Assembly (NCBI GenBank): GCA_050084985.1
Contig: JBITNC010000001.1
Coordinates: 190,774,001 to 190,838,000 of the forward strand
Length of the DNA stretch: 64,000 nucleotides
Direction of reading: 5' to 3'
Source of the DNA: Nageia nagi
Taxonomy: Eukaryota; Pinophyta
In this document: one piece after another, positions 48,601-52,420 of the stretch
Layout: every line of letters begins with the position of its first letter
Position numbering within the stretch: position 1 is the first letter of the stretch
Program-made: the position numbers and the translations under genes
Notes under the pieces: model-generated
Database searches by the model: none
Seen by the model: the letters and a program-made list of their open reading frames with translations, nothing else
Told to the model about the DNA's origin: nothing

Positions 48601-51600
48601 TCAACCATTTTGGGGATGGCTGGGCGTACCCCCAACTGAGGAAACGTTTCAGCTGGGTTTCCACTGTGGCAGGATGATGGTGAGATGTTTCGTATCCATC
48701 CATCTGTCCCCAAAATGGCCTAAAAGGTGATACAGGGGTTTTGGGAGCCGGTACAAGCTCCCATGGAACACATATATACCATAGCAATTGATAATTATTA
48801 TTTTATATATGTGGTTTAATTTATATCATTTGCAACCAACGTAAAAGGTTACATTGTGTATGATTTGAATATGGAAGAGAGAGCTAATGAAAGGATCAGA
48901 ATGAGGATAGTAATGTGATAGTAGCTGACCCTTGGAGTGAAAACCAGGATGATTCATTACTATGCTCCTAATTTGCCCTGTTAAATCATGGATGCATTTT
49001 TCAGAATTGCTGCTTGTAGGACATATTATATGTTTGTAGATCTAACTTATTAATCTCCTTTGGTCTTAAGATTGTATTGTCCATACAGGATTATGATCCA
49101 GCTGTTAGACATATGAACTGATACCAATCTTATGATTAAAGAATACTCTGAAATACACATTTGATGAATCTGCTTATTTGGATATTTACAGGCAATTCAA
49201 CATGAAGCCTTTACACACATGGAAAGCCATAAAGAATTTGTTCAAATAGACCATAATGATTTTTTCCCATACTTTCTTTGCAATATTGGTCTGGTGTTAG
49301 TATGAGCGTGTTACAATAGTGTTAGGAAACTCCATCATGGATATATCATAACAATTGAGGATTATTGTTTTATATATTTGTGGTTTAATTTATATCATTT
49401 GGAACCAACTTAAAAAGTTACATTATGTATGATTTGAATATGGAAGAGAGAGGTAATGCAAGGATCAGAATGAGGATTAGGGATGTTATAATAGCTGACC
49501 CTTGCAGTGAAAACCAGAATGATTCATTACTATGCTCCTAATTTGCCTTGTTAAACCATGGATGCATGTTTCAGACTCGTTGCTTGTAAGACATATTATA
49601 CATTTTTATATCTAATTTTTCAATCTCATTTGGTCTTAAGAGTGTATTGTCCATACAGGATTATGATCCAGCTGTTAGACATATGAACTGGTACCAATCT
49701 TATGATTAAAGAATGCTCTGAAATACACATTTGATGAATCTGCTTAGTTGGATTTTACAGGCAATTCGGCATGAAGCCTTTACACACATGGAAGGCCATA
49801 AAGAATTTGTTCAAATAGACCAGAATGATTTTTTTCCATACCTTCTTTGCAATATTGGTTCTGGTGTTAGTATGATCAAGGTAATTGCAAGATCTTCCAA
49901 CTATTTCATGCATTTTAGTTCTCTGTTATGATTCTAAAGCTTTTGAGACATGCATATATATATTTTTTTTGCATTTTTGACATATTTGATATCTTTGTTT
50001 TTCTTTCTCAGGCTAATCTAAGTTTATTTTGTGATTTTGCAACTGCTGACCAGTTTATCGTCTTCATGGTTTATTTACTTTCTAACACAGGTTGACGGGG
50101 ATGGAAAATTCGAGAGGGTAAGCGGAACAAATGTTGGAGGGGGTACATTTTGGGGCTTAGGTCGACTCTTGACAAAATGTAAGAGGTATATGCTGTACTT
50201 CATTAGATCAAATGTATTCAAGTTGAGCTATTTGTGTGAAAGTATCTTGGAACGCACAAAACATTCTTCTACAAACTTCAAAAAGATAAGCTTAATGTCA
50301 TTTTCTCAAGATATTTCAACTTACAACATACATTGTTTTAGTTTTGATGAGATACTCGAACTTAGCCAAGGTGGAGACAACCGTGCTGTAGACATGCTTG
50401 TTGGAGACATCTATGGTGGTCTGGATTACTCGAAGGTATTTGCACCAAAAGTCTCAAAATATTTTCATTTTTCTGGTGGATAGCTTGCCTTCTAAAATTT
50501 CGTGTAGGCTTGCACATGTATCAAAGCCAAACTTGAATTGGTCTTTAATTCAGCTAGTAAGTGCTGTCAAGACGTAAGTGTTGGAAAGAAACTAGAAGTG
50601 GTGTTAGTAATGTTCTAACAGAATGGTAGAAACAATTTGAGAGGAGTTGTACTCACATTGTACATTTCCTCAGAATCTTTATCCTGCTCCTGGCCCCTAG
50701 CTTGAGGTTGTAATTATTTTTTTAATTCTAGTATATACTAGAAAAATAATAATTTCTTTCTGAAAGTTCTTCTGGTCACAAAACCAAAGAGGGTATGCAT
50801 ATGTTTTGAGGAAGTTTTTAGGAACTTTGAGGGAGTTTACATTGCTAATGCTTTGTTGCAATTAAAGGTTTCCTAAGACCATATTGTTCTAATGTAGTTA
50901 TGTTTGATATATCGGTTCTGTGATGTAATCTTGTGCATACAACTTAGAAAGTATAACTAAAGATTATTGTTTAGGTCATAGCATAGCTAGCATCATACAT
51001 AAACCATCTAGGAGAGTGGTCACAGTGTTGACTTGCCATCATTCCCAATTTGGTGATGACCTGTTTATGTAATCGCATTTCTTATATCAATAAATTTCTT
51101 AGATATTTTGTTCACCTGCTGCACTTATCTATTTTACATACAATAGATTTATTGTCTACATTCTTTCTTTTATTCTTTGATATTAACTTTCGAGAGAACT
51201 TGGACTGTGGAATGTAAAATAGCCGTTAATAGTCTGCAAGGCTTTGCTTTTGTTGTTGCATGTTAGTGCCACAAATATATTGGATATCCAAGCTAAATTT
51301 TGCATGTTTTAAAAAATGTTCATTACTTTAGATATCGCATAGAAATTCCACAATCTTTTTACAGTTATTTAGATATTATAACTTAAAACTTTATGAGGCT
51401 TTAATTATATGCATTAGCAAAGTAGATTCTGAATTGCAATGAGCACATGCTAAAACTTGTAAAATTGCTATGGTACTATGGTGTTTGTGTTTGTTATCAT
51501 AATCCTTTTTTGAAAAGTTTGTTGCAGATTGGTCTCTCGGCATCCACTATTGCTTCAAGCTTTGGCAAAGTTGTATCTGAAAATAAAGATCTTGAGGATT

Positions 51601-51659
51601 TCAGACGAGAAGATATTGCTCTCTCTCTACTTCGAATGATTTCTTACAATATTGGACAA
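9371..51659 (+). CDS. PANK2: Pantothenate kinase (plant PANK2-like), 5' eight exons of a split gene
   Basis: Pantothenate kinase phosphorylates pantothenate with ATP, the committed step of coenzyme A synthesis, usually in the cytosol. Eight exons join in frame to 351 residues: residues 1-79 are a Ser/Pro-rich leader running into FAVDIG, 80-88 the phosphate-binding GGSLIKLVY, 118-124 YPILGGR, 166-174 ATGGGAYKF, 187-194 DKEDEMDC (E191 at the place of the eukaryotic catalytic Glu), 205-216 [12 protein letters not shown], 235-241 NIGSGVS, 252-263 [12 protein letters not shown] (R253 at the pantothenate-binding Arg), and 296-305 [10 protein letters not shown]. Plant PANK2 proteins continue into further kinase sequence and a DUF89 phosphatase domain; those exons lie beyond the window. 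Intron phases are 1,1,0,0,0,2,0,0. Nothing in the reading frame is broken, so the gene is probably functional. PANK2 rather than PANK1 is inferred from remembered plant sequences and is less certain than the family call. Confidence 0.93.
9709..9921 (+). CDS. PANK2: PANK exon 2
   Basis: It completes codon 80 and encodes residues 81-150 plus one base. It follows a 100-bp intron with acceptor CTGGCAG. It carries [11 protein letters not shown], completing the ATP-binding loop, a basic variable stretch, and [17 protein letters not shown]. The donor is GTATGT at 9922. Confidence 0.93.
10398..10830. mobile_element. Mutator-like MITE with 9-bp target-site duplications
   Basis: The 415-bp element (10407-10821) is bounded by identical 9-bp duplications AACTATAAA (10398-10406 and 10822-10830). 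Its terminal inverted repeats are about 53 bp and begin GGCATTGTCTAAGCAGCC. The two repeats differ at six positions, all transitions. A 9-bp duplication with long inverted repeats starting in G is the hallmark of Mutator-like elements. No transposase is encoded, so it is non-autonomous. It contains a tRNA-like sequence on the minus strand. Confidence 0.88.
10565..10635 (-). tRNA. Degenerate tRNA-like sequence (GCA anticodon position) inside the MITE
   Basis: On the minus strand an A box TGGTATAATGG and a B box GAGTTCAAATCTC flank a loop CTGCAAA whose anticodon would be GCA (Cys). Spacing is tRNA-like, and four outer acceptor pairs (TGCT with AGCA) can form. The anticodon and T stems have mismatches, so a functional tRNA is unlikely. 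It could be a captured tRNA gene or a SINE head carried by the MITE. Confidence 0.45.
11418..11461 (+). CDS. PANK2: PANK exon 3 (44 bp microexon-like)
   Basis: It completes codon 151 and encodes residues 152-165, [14 protein letters not shown]. The acceptor is TTGCCAG and the donor GTACTC at 11462. It matches the variable linker before the conserved ATGGGA block, and VIK or IIK just before that block is typical of plant PANKs. It is the least conserved exon, so the assignment rests mainly on frame, splice sites and the final IIK. Confidence 0.8.
11462..12160. other. Unique-looking 5' part of intron 3
   Basis: AT-rich sequence without visible repeats or transposon motifs. No gene is seen. Confidence 0.45.
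12165..12340 (+). other. Retroelement fragment with HNMPQ...GGPN motif
   Basis: The plus strand reads [19 protein letters not shown], followed within 40 codons by a Cys-containing stretch (RCIKC). The same core (HNTP.N...GP) recurs at four other places in the window (see findings). It is probably internal retrotransposon sequence at the left edge of the element below. Confidence 0.35.
12340..12830. repeat. Degenerate tandem array A (TCGCATG...TTTCCAAG units)
   Basis: Units of about 60-70 bp repeat the words TCGCATGGTTT, CCAAGTCTTAAAAT, CTCAAAAGG and GTGCGA, with heavy divergence. The unit is related to array B at 13985-14780. It shows no coding potential and ends beside the LTR-like sequence starting near 12840. 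Confidence 0.6.
12840..13840 (+). mobile_element. 5' LTR-like segment of a plus-strand element
   Basis: It shares the block GGG(A/T)(C/T)G(T/C)CCCTCTTCTAGGG near 12890 with the LTR starting at 16774. It contains a TATA box (13120-13126) followed by transcribed-looking sequence. The pair 12840 and 16774 would delimit an element of about 4 kb with arrays and open frames between. Exact ends are not visible. Confidence 0.5.
13120..13126 (+). promoter_or_regulatory. TATA box in the LTR-like segment
   Basis: TATAAAA in the context CACATATAAAAGGAAG, about 280 bp into the LTR-like segment and in its plus orientation. Confidence 0.4.
13985..14780. repeat. Degenerate tandem array B, about 71-bp units, about 10 copies
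   Basis: The words TTGCATGTTTT / CACACACTTTC followed by AAATTTTAAA and TTGATGCGAAA recur at about 14022, 14093, 14163, 14234, 14324, 14420, 14501, 14573, 14648 and 14717, giving spacings mostly of 69-75 bp. Units are related to array A. The array lies between the LTR-like segment and the open frames at 14.8-16.8 kb. Confidence 0.65.
14787..15190 (+). repeat. Direct duplication, about 200-bp period
   Basis: Two copies about 180 bp long are offset by 200 bp (for example TGATGCCATGGTTAG at 14821 and TGATACCATGGTTAG at 15021; TTTGGTATACTTG in both). The duplicated segment is the 5' part of the reading frame at 15073; 200 is not a multiple of 3, so the two copies lie in different frames. Confidence 0.8.
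15073..15624 (+). pseudogene. Retroelement ORF of unknown function, two in-frame stops
   Basis: The frame from 15073 reads 106 codons to a TAG, then continues in the same frame with coherent protein-like sequence through one TGA to a TAG at 15622. It is basic and rich in aromatic residues (for example [20 protein letters not shown]), with a later stretch [16 protein letters not shown]. No RT, integrase or protease motif is seen and the family is not recognised. The frame also extends upstream of 15073. Its place between two LTR-like segments points to a protein carried by a non-autonomous LTR element, now inactive. Confidence 0.5.
16433..16822 (+). pseudogene. Acidic ORF remnant, end of the same element
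   Basis: A 129-codon open frame with an acidic run (EEDEEE) and no recognised domain. It overruns the LTR start at 16774, so its last 16 codons are LTR sequence. The preceding 800 bp (15625-16432) also read as fragments of coding sequence in several frames. Together they are probably the 3' part of the ORF that begins near 15073. Confidence 0.35.
16774..17130 (+). mobile_element. 3' LTR fragment (TGTAATGTCCCC start)
   Basis: It starts TGTAATGTCCCCAATTTTGG and carries GGGATGTCCCTCTTCTAGGG about 70 bp in, matching the block near 12890. The start word is shared with LTRs at 33842 (minus) and 39398. It appears truncated before its TATA region. Confidence 0.55.
17131..17859. other. Unassigned retroelement sequence
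   Basis: Short fragments read as possible coding sequence near 17160-17400, but no family motif is present. Nothing else is recognised. Confidence 0.3.
17860..18171 (-). mobile_element. Minus-strand LTR fragment (GGATTTGCTCCC family)
   Basis: On the minus strand it starts TGTGACAGATGAGGATTTGC near 18171 and contains AGGGTTAGGGCAACAC and a TATA-like CTATTTATA. These match in order the LTRs at 21870 and 31404. It is cut short on the left. Confidence 0.55.
18286..18895 (-). pseudogene. Minus-strand retroelement ORF, frameshifted, unknown function
   Basis: Two overlapping minus-strand frames (18895-18623 and 18618-18286) together give about 170 hydrophilic residues rich in Lys, Glu, Gln and Pro, with no recognised domain. 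They lie between hairpin array C and the minus-strand LTR at 17860-18171 and read towards it. They are therefore probably the last protein-coding part of that element, split by a frameshift. Confidence 0.35.
19046..19996. repeat. Array C: eight palindromic (hairpin) repeats
   Basis: Eight copies of a roughly 46-bp inverted repeat are centred near 19062, 19275, 19350, 19490, 19632, 19748, 19863 and 19977. Each has an outer arm GCGCATGCTCC / GGAGCATGCGC and an inner arm AAAAGACAA / TTGTCTTTT around a short AT centre. Spacing is about 115-140 bp in the right half and irregular on the left. Sequence between the hairpins is not conserved. Array D (29640-31140) has the same design. No protein function is implied, although long frames are open on both strands. 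Confidence 0.85.
20220..20700 (+). mobile_element. LTR R/U5-like fragment
   Basis: It shares ATCTCAATGAGCAATTAGAAG, the CATTT.GGAGGCATTCTT region and the GACGAAAACC words with 40915-41090, and GACGAAAACC with the LTR at 39398. It is a fragment of the TGTAATG-type LTR group. Its start is not visible. Confidence 0.45.
20994..21311 (+). CDS. Short lysine-rich coiled-coil-like ORF of a retroelement
   Basis: A 105-codon frame rich in Lys, Glu, Leu and Ile in heptad-like spacing, consistent with a coiled coil, with no recognised domain. Protein-like fragments continue in other frames to about 21780. It lies between an LTR-like fragment (20220-20700) and the LTR at 21870. It is best read as the remnant of a protein carried by a non-autonomous LTR element. 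Confidence 0.35.
   Translation: MKREWTQKDLKIIDLQKELVRKRKLVKEIVATKMKAKDIKRHVSLNVGIMTMKEDLAKETLDTIKRLSSQITNFLAEEIGVSALKEKNSELLGRWSERYSTIVEL
21870..22935 (+). mobile_element. LTR (GGATTTGCTCCC family), plus strand
   Basis: In order it shares with the LTRs at 31404 and 61019 the words TTTGCTCCC, GGGCAACAC, a TATA region (ACTATAAATAC near 22046), CATTTAGACAATGC-type and ACCTTGGGGTTTCAGTCC blocks, and GGAAAGAAAAACA.CCCAACA near its right end. The length of about 1.05 kb is inferred from the extent shared by the three copies. Confidence 0.6.
22936..23547. other. Unassigned intron sequence
   Basis: No coding frame or clear element is present. A small inverted motif (AAGTGGATG / CATCCACTT) lies at about 23483-23515. 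Confidence 0.35.
23548..23875. repeat. Tandem duplication, 167-bp period
   Basis: Two direct copies offset by 167 bp share GAGATCTTGAAAGGTTAT, CATATAGAGATA, GTAAACATGAATCCTA and GACATGTCATGTGCATTG with a handful of differences. Confidence 0.85.
23876..27849. other. Intron sequence without recognised genes
   Basis: About 4 kb with only short, non-coding frames. A stretch near 23890-23935 (GAAATGATTTT.TAAAAA.AGAGGATGCTT) recurs inverted near 25830-25860, which could mark the ends of a transposon of about 2 kb. No target duplication was found, so it is not called. Confidence 0.35.
27850..28215. repeat. Degenerate short repeats (TTTTGTCAAACAAT words)
   Basis: The word TTTTGTCAAACAAT or a close variant occurs about eight times between 27858 and 28205, at intervals of about 38-85 bp, on a common background of ACAACC and AAACAA. 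It is a decayed minisatellite-like array. Confidence 0.55.
28216..29639. other. Unassigned sequence with one retroelement motif
   Basis: No gene is recognised. A block at 29285-29345 reads [13 protein letters not shown] on the plus strand and matches other retroelement fragments in the window (see findings). Confidence 0.35.
29640..31140. repeat. Array D: about 14 palindromic repeats
   Basis: About 14 copies of a hairpin unit of the form GCGCATGCC-AAAAAGTCATAAT-ATGACTTTTT-GGCATGCGC, centred near 29660, 29783, 29970, 30096, 30160, 30323, 30468, 30612, 30688, 30832, 30898, 31045 and 31117, with one more degenerate copy near 30255. Spacing is about 70-190 bp. The architecture is that of array C, but the inner arm is AAGTCAT/ATGACTT here rather than AAGACAA/TTGTCTT. 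The array ends about 260 bp before the LTR at 31404. Confidence 0.82.
31404..32320 (+). mobile_element. LTR (GGATTTGCTCCC family), plus strand
   Basis: It starts TGATGGGTTAGGATTTGCTCCC and shares ordered blocks with the LTRs at 21870 and 61019, including TTAGGGTTAGGG, AAGCGGGGTTAGTAACACA and GGAAAGAAAAACACCCCAACA. It lies directly after array D, so it is read as the 3' LTR of the element carrying that array. Confidence 0.6.
32321..32999. other. AT-rich spacer between LTRs
   Basis: No gene is seen. Part of it may be the far end of the minus-strand LTR at 33000-33842, but similarity to the plus-strand partner fades here. Confidence 0.35.
33000..33842 (-). mobile_element. 3' LTR of the minus-strand gypsy element
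   Basis: On the minus strand it begins TGTAATGTCCCCAATTTTAG at 33842, just after a polypurine-type tract (AATTTGGGAGGGGCGG). It is strongly similar along its length to the plus-strand LTR at 39398-40250; shared words include CCAAGAGGAG.GTTGGGATCC and TTTAGGGTTTAGGTGGATC. The left end could not be fixed. Confidence 0.75.
33862..35010 (-). pseudogene. Ty3/gypsy integrase and C-terminal domain, minus strand
   Basis: Minus-strand frames read, 5' to 3', an integrase zinc-binding end (ECSTCQQN, about 35000-34975), the catalytic core ([12 protein letters not shown], about 34840; SDRDSKFMS, about 34690; YYPQTNGQT, about 34630), the core end ([16 protein letters not shown], about 34500) and the C-terminal region ([20 protein letters not shown], about 34140; [12 protein letters not shown], about 34090). 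Frames 34897-34583, 34592-34341 and 34271-33978 carry the parts. Frameshifts separate them. Sequence homologous to the plus-strand copy stops near 35010, where the opposite orientation begins. Confidence 0.88.
35010..37157 (+). pseudogene. Ty3/gypsy element, plus strand: gag zinc knuckle, protease, integrase; RT deleted
   Basis: The plus strand reads a gag end with a CFYCKKP..LGH knuckle (about 35188-35225), a protease region ([12 protein letters not shown], about 35470; [14 protein letters not shown], about 35640), then a short RT N-terminal piece ([12 protein letters not shown], about 35945) that jumps to integrase. RT catalytic and RNase H sequence is missing. Integrase is the best part: an open frame at 36263-36778 (171 codons) holds [22 protein letters not shown] and [10 protein letters not shown], and 36780-37110 gives the C-terminal domain. 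A solo LTR at 37158 interrupts the element, and its last coding part resumes at 39280. Confidence 0.88.
37153..39284 (-). mobile_element. 2,122-bp solo LTR nested in the gypsy element, 5-bp TSD
   Basis: The insertion (37158-39279) is flanked by GAATA at 37153-37157 and 39280-39284. Its ends are TG and CA. On the minus strand it starts TGTAACACCCCCTTTG and ends GGGATTCTACA. The start resembles the LTRs at 56475 (plus) and 57897 (minus), so it lies in minus orientation. No gag or pol sequence is visible inside, so it is a solo LTR or a non-autonomous element. Removing it rejoins the C-terminal domain of the host gypsy copy (37140 to 39285). An AT microsatellite lies at about 37990-38045. Confidence 0.85.
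39285..39397 (+). pseudogene. Chromodomain-like end of the plus-strand gypsy element and polypurine tract
   Basis: It reads [18 protein letters not shown] on the plus strand, the end of a chromodomain-type integrase tail, then CNLGGAD-like sequence over the polypurine tract (AATTTGGGAGGGGCGG), directly before the LTR at 39398. The continuity with 37140 across the solo LTR supports the nesting. Confidence 0.8.
39398..40250 (+). mobile_element. 3' LTR of the plus-strand gypsy element
   Basis: It starts TGTAATGTTCCCAATTTTAATG right after the polypurine tract. It is closely similar to the minus-strand LTR at 33000-33842. Similarity fades after about 40250, so the LTR end is not fixed. Confidence 0.78.
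40251..40757 (+). other. Unassigned sequence ending in a polypurine tract
   Basis: It contains a 107-codon frame (40531-40854) with no recognised domain that runs into the next LTR. It ends with TTTGGGAGGGGCAGAC, the same kind of polypurine tract as at 39380, so it is the 3' edge of another gypsy-type element. Confidence 0.4.
40758..41150 (+). mobile_element. LTR fragment (TGTAATGACCC start)
   Basis: It starts TGTAATGACCCTTTCTAGACG after a polypurine tract and continues with GAGTGGGGAGTACC and GGGATCTCAATGAGCAATTAG, shared with the fragment at 20220-20700. It is a short or truncated LTR. Confidence 0.5.
41317..41496 (+). repeat. 39-bp minisatellite, five units, reading as a 13-residue repeat
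   Basis: Units start at 41317, 41356, 41395, 41434 and 41473. They read in one frame as diverged copies of E-T/I-A-x-N/D-E-E-A-x-x-x-V-F/L, for example [13 protein letters not shown]. Unit four ends in a stop. Unit five is split by the hAT element at 41497 and resumes at 42097. It is probably a coding tandem repeat of a retroelement ORF. Confidence 0.8.
41489..42104. mobile_element. 600-bp hAT-type MITE inserted in the minisatellite, 8-bp TSD
   Basis: The element spans 41497-42096 and is flanked by AGGAGAAT at 41489-41496 and 42097-42104. The ends are weakly inverted (right end inverted: CATAGTTCAAAAAATCAG; left end: CCAAGTTAGAAAAATTGG). Subterminal motifs such as AAAATCAGAATC and their inverse recur inside both ends, as in hAT elements. 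Removing it restores the 39-bp repeat phase (DEENATLL). No transposase is encoded. Confidence 0.78.
42172..42369. repeat. Perfect 99-bp tandem duplication
   Basis: 42172-42270 and 42271-42369 are identical at all 99 positions. All neighbouring repeats are diverged, so this is a very recent event or an assembly artefact. 99 is a multiple of 3, which is why a 94-codon minus-strand frame with two equal halves spans it; that frame is not considered a gene. Confidence 0.95.
42370..44460. other. Intron sequence, mostly unique-looking
   Basis: No gene is seen. A 34-bp direct repeat (ATTAAGTTCAATACT-TTGAAACAACAGAT) occurs twice at about 43026-43093. No transposon boundaries were found. Confidence 0.45.
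44461..45669 (-). mobile_element. 1,193-bp hAT element with BED-finger fragment and 8-bp TSD
   Basis: The element (44469-45661) is flanked by GTTTTAAC at 44461-44468 and 45662-45669. Its terminal inverted repeats are CATAGTAG-T/C-AAA-N-CTCG. Both ends carry dense subterminal copies of ACTCGGC / GCCGAGT-like words, inverted with respect to each other, of the kind hAT transposases bind. A minus-strand BED zinc-finger fragment lies inside. The rest of the transposase is missing, so the element is non-autonomous. A GC-rich patch with two palindromes lies at 45041-45095. Confidence 0.88.
44635..44862 (-). pseudogene. hAT transposase N-terminus, BED zinc finger, truncated
   Basis: Minus-strand frame starting at a Met at 44862. 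After a short leader it reads [20 protein letters not shown], then [18 protein letters not shown], the plant hAT BED finger: W, Lys-rich patch, C-x2-C, SGGI.RLK.HLA. The frame ends soon after with IEDTNNNNK and a stop at 44635, with no dimerisation (hATC) domain. The expected second His of the finger is missing or displaced. BED fingers bind the element's ends; this one is a fragment. Confidence 0.82.
45670..47443. other. 3' end of intron 3, unique-looking
   Basis: No transposon or gene is recognised. It ends at the acceptor TTGATTGAAAG before exon 4. Confidence 0.5.
47444..47560 (+). CDS. PANK2: PANK exon 4
   Basis: It encodes residues 166-204 in phase 0. It starts ATGGGAYKF, the signature of eukaryotic-type pantothenate kinases, and contains [15 protein letters not shown], where the Glu aligns with the catalytic Glu of human PANKs (position from memory). 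The acceptor is GATTGAAAG after the 36-kb intron and the donor is GTGAGT at 47561. Confidence 0.95.
48556..48775. other. GC-rich patch with GGGGATG words
   Basis: It is markedly GC-richer than its surroundings, with repeated GGGGATG / CATCC-type words and CGTACCCCCAACTGAGG. A similar patch with CCGTCCCCAACTGA lies at 51995-52185. The two may be ends or remnants of one DNA-transposon family. No inverted repeat or target duplication was found. Confidence 0.3.
49192..49303 (+). pseudogene. Decayed duplicate of PANK exon 5
   Basis: It keeps an intact acceptor (ATTTACAG) and reads [20 protein letters not shown], then about 14 more residues like exon 5. One base is missing in the NIGSG codons (GGTCTGGT against GGTTCTGGT in the real exon), which shifts the frame to a TGA, and the donor AAGGTAATT is lost (GAGCGTGTTAC). 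Inclusion in the mRNA would end translation early. It is a pseudoexon and not an alternative exon, unless a cryptic donor is used. Confidence 0.9.
49761..49880 (+). CDS. PANK2: PANK exon 5
   Basis: It encodes residues 205-244 in phase 0, 40 codons. It carries [20 protein letters not shown] and [14 protein letters not shown], the latter a conserved nucleotide-binding glycine segment. The acceptor is GATTTTACAG and the donor GTAATT. Confidence 0.95.
50091..50185 (+). CDS. PANK2: PANK exon 6
   Basis: It encodes residues 245-275 plus two bases of codon 276. [20 protein letters not shown] contains the Arg (253) and Gly-rich loop that contact pantothenate and phosphate in the family. The acceptor is TAACACAG and the donor GTATAT at 50186. 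Intron 5 is only 210 bp. Confidence 0.95.
50342..50435 (+). CDS. PANK2: PANK exon 7
   Basis: It completes Ser276 and encodes residues 277-307: [20 protein letters not shown], then [11 protein letters not shown]. It follows a 156-bp intron (acceptor TTGTTTTAG); the donor is GTATTT at 50436. The frame from exon 6 stays open through intron 6, so retention would add about 52 residues without a stop. This fits the 150-codon frame seen across both exons. Confidence 0.95.
50436..51527 (+). other. PANK intron 7 (1,092 bp)
   Basis: GT at 50436 and AG at 51526-51527. No transposon is recognised. Confidence 0.85.
51528..51659 (+). CDS. PANK2: PANK exon 8, last coding exon in the window
   Basis: It encodes residues 308-351, starting [14 protein letters not shown] and ending [11 protein letters not shown], in phase 0 at both ends. 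The acceptor is TTGTTGCAG and the donor GTTAGT. In plant PANK2 the next residues would begin ISYLNALRF; no such sequence was found from 51660 to 64000, so intron 8 exceeds 12.3 kb. Confidence 0.95.
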
Positions 51660-51994
51660 GTTAGTAAATCTGTAAAGAAATAAAGTTACAGAAAGATGTA
51701 TACATCCTGATGTTTTTTTTTTCGTAATTTGTAGCATATATTGAGTTGGATTTGGTAGATGTCCACATGCAAGCATGCTCGATACCTTGTTGTAAATAGA
51801 TTAACTGAAATATCTTTTCTTAAAGAGAAGGCATACTCTCCTTTGTTATTTCATTTTGTTTTTATGAAAAATGGATTTCGCATTTTAAATTTCATCTTTC
51901 ATGTTAAAAATTCTATTTTTCTGCATAGTGTTCAAATCCACAACATATATGTGGCCAAGATAGTTTTTGTATATGAAATGATATTGCAAGGATT

Positions 51995-52185
51995 TTGATT
52001 AGGATTACGTGGGGACGTGCACTCGACCCTTTTGGGATTGTCTCCACCCCCTTCTAGGTCCCTGTATTGGAGGGGGAATATGTTCCCTGCCATCCTCGGT
52101 TTGTTAGCTGGAACAACCCAAGGATGCCAAAGGTGTCCCTTGACCGCCTGGGGATGTCCAGCCGTCCCCAACTGACAAGTACAAA
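51995..52185. other. GC-rich patch related to 48556-48775
   Basis: GC-rich with GGGGATGTCCAGCCGTCCCC and similar words, followed by very AT-rich sequence (52190-52420). A third piece with CGTCCTGAACACATTCCCCC is at about 52483. It may be a DNA-transposon remnant with GC-rich ends; boundaries are not defined. Confidence 0.3.
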
Positions 52186-52189
52186 GAAA

Positions 52190-52420
52190 AAAACTAAAAA
52201 GAAATGTAAAATAATTTGAAAGAAAATATAAAAAATTAATGTTTTAATGTTAAATATTTAGTGTTAAAAACTTAATGTTTAATATTTAAGATTTCAAATA
52301 TTTAAATATTTTAAATGTTTAAAGAAATATTAGTTATTAAAATATTAAATATTAAATATTTTTTAATAAAATAACATTTAGTATTTTTTATATTTTAATA
52401 TATTTTTAACTGCTGCAACT
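52190..52420. repeat. AT low-complexity tract (AATATTTA/TTAAATAT words)
   Basis: Almost pure A and T, built of TTAAATATT and TTTAATG words in both orientations. It is non-coding. Confidence 0.7.

Larger units (their letters stand above)
47561..49760 (+). other. PANK intron 4 (2,200 bp) with a duplicated exon
   Basis: It contains a loose internal repeat (TCTTTTATATCAAAACAATTT, near 47747 and 47891), a GC-rich patch (48556-48775), and the first copy of a 567-569 bp duplication that includes a decayed copy of exon 5. Confidence 0.85.
48750..49880 (+). repeat. Tandem segmental duplication, about 568-bp period, including PANK exon 5
   Basis: Copy 1 is about 48750-49320 and copy 2 about 49325-49880. 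CAATTGA at 48785 matches 49352 (offset 567) and the exon start at 49192 matches 49761 (offset 569). They share GAAAACCAG.ATGATTCATTACTATGC and TTGTCCATACAGGATTATGATCC. Identity by eye is around 90%. Copy 2 holds the functional exon. Confidence 0.92.
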
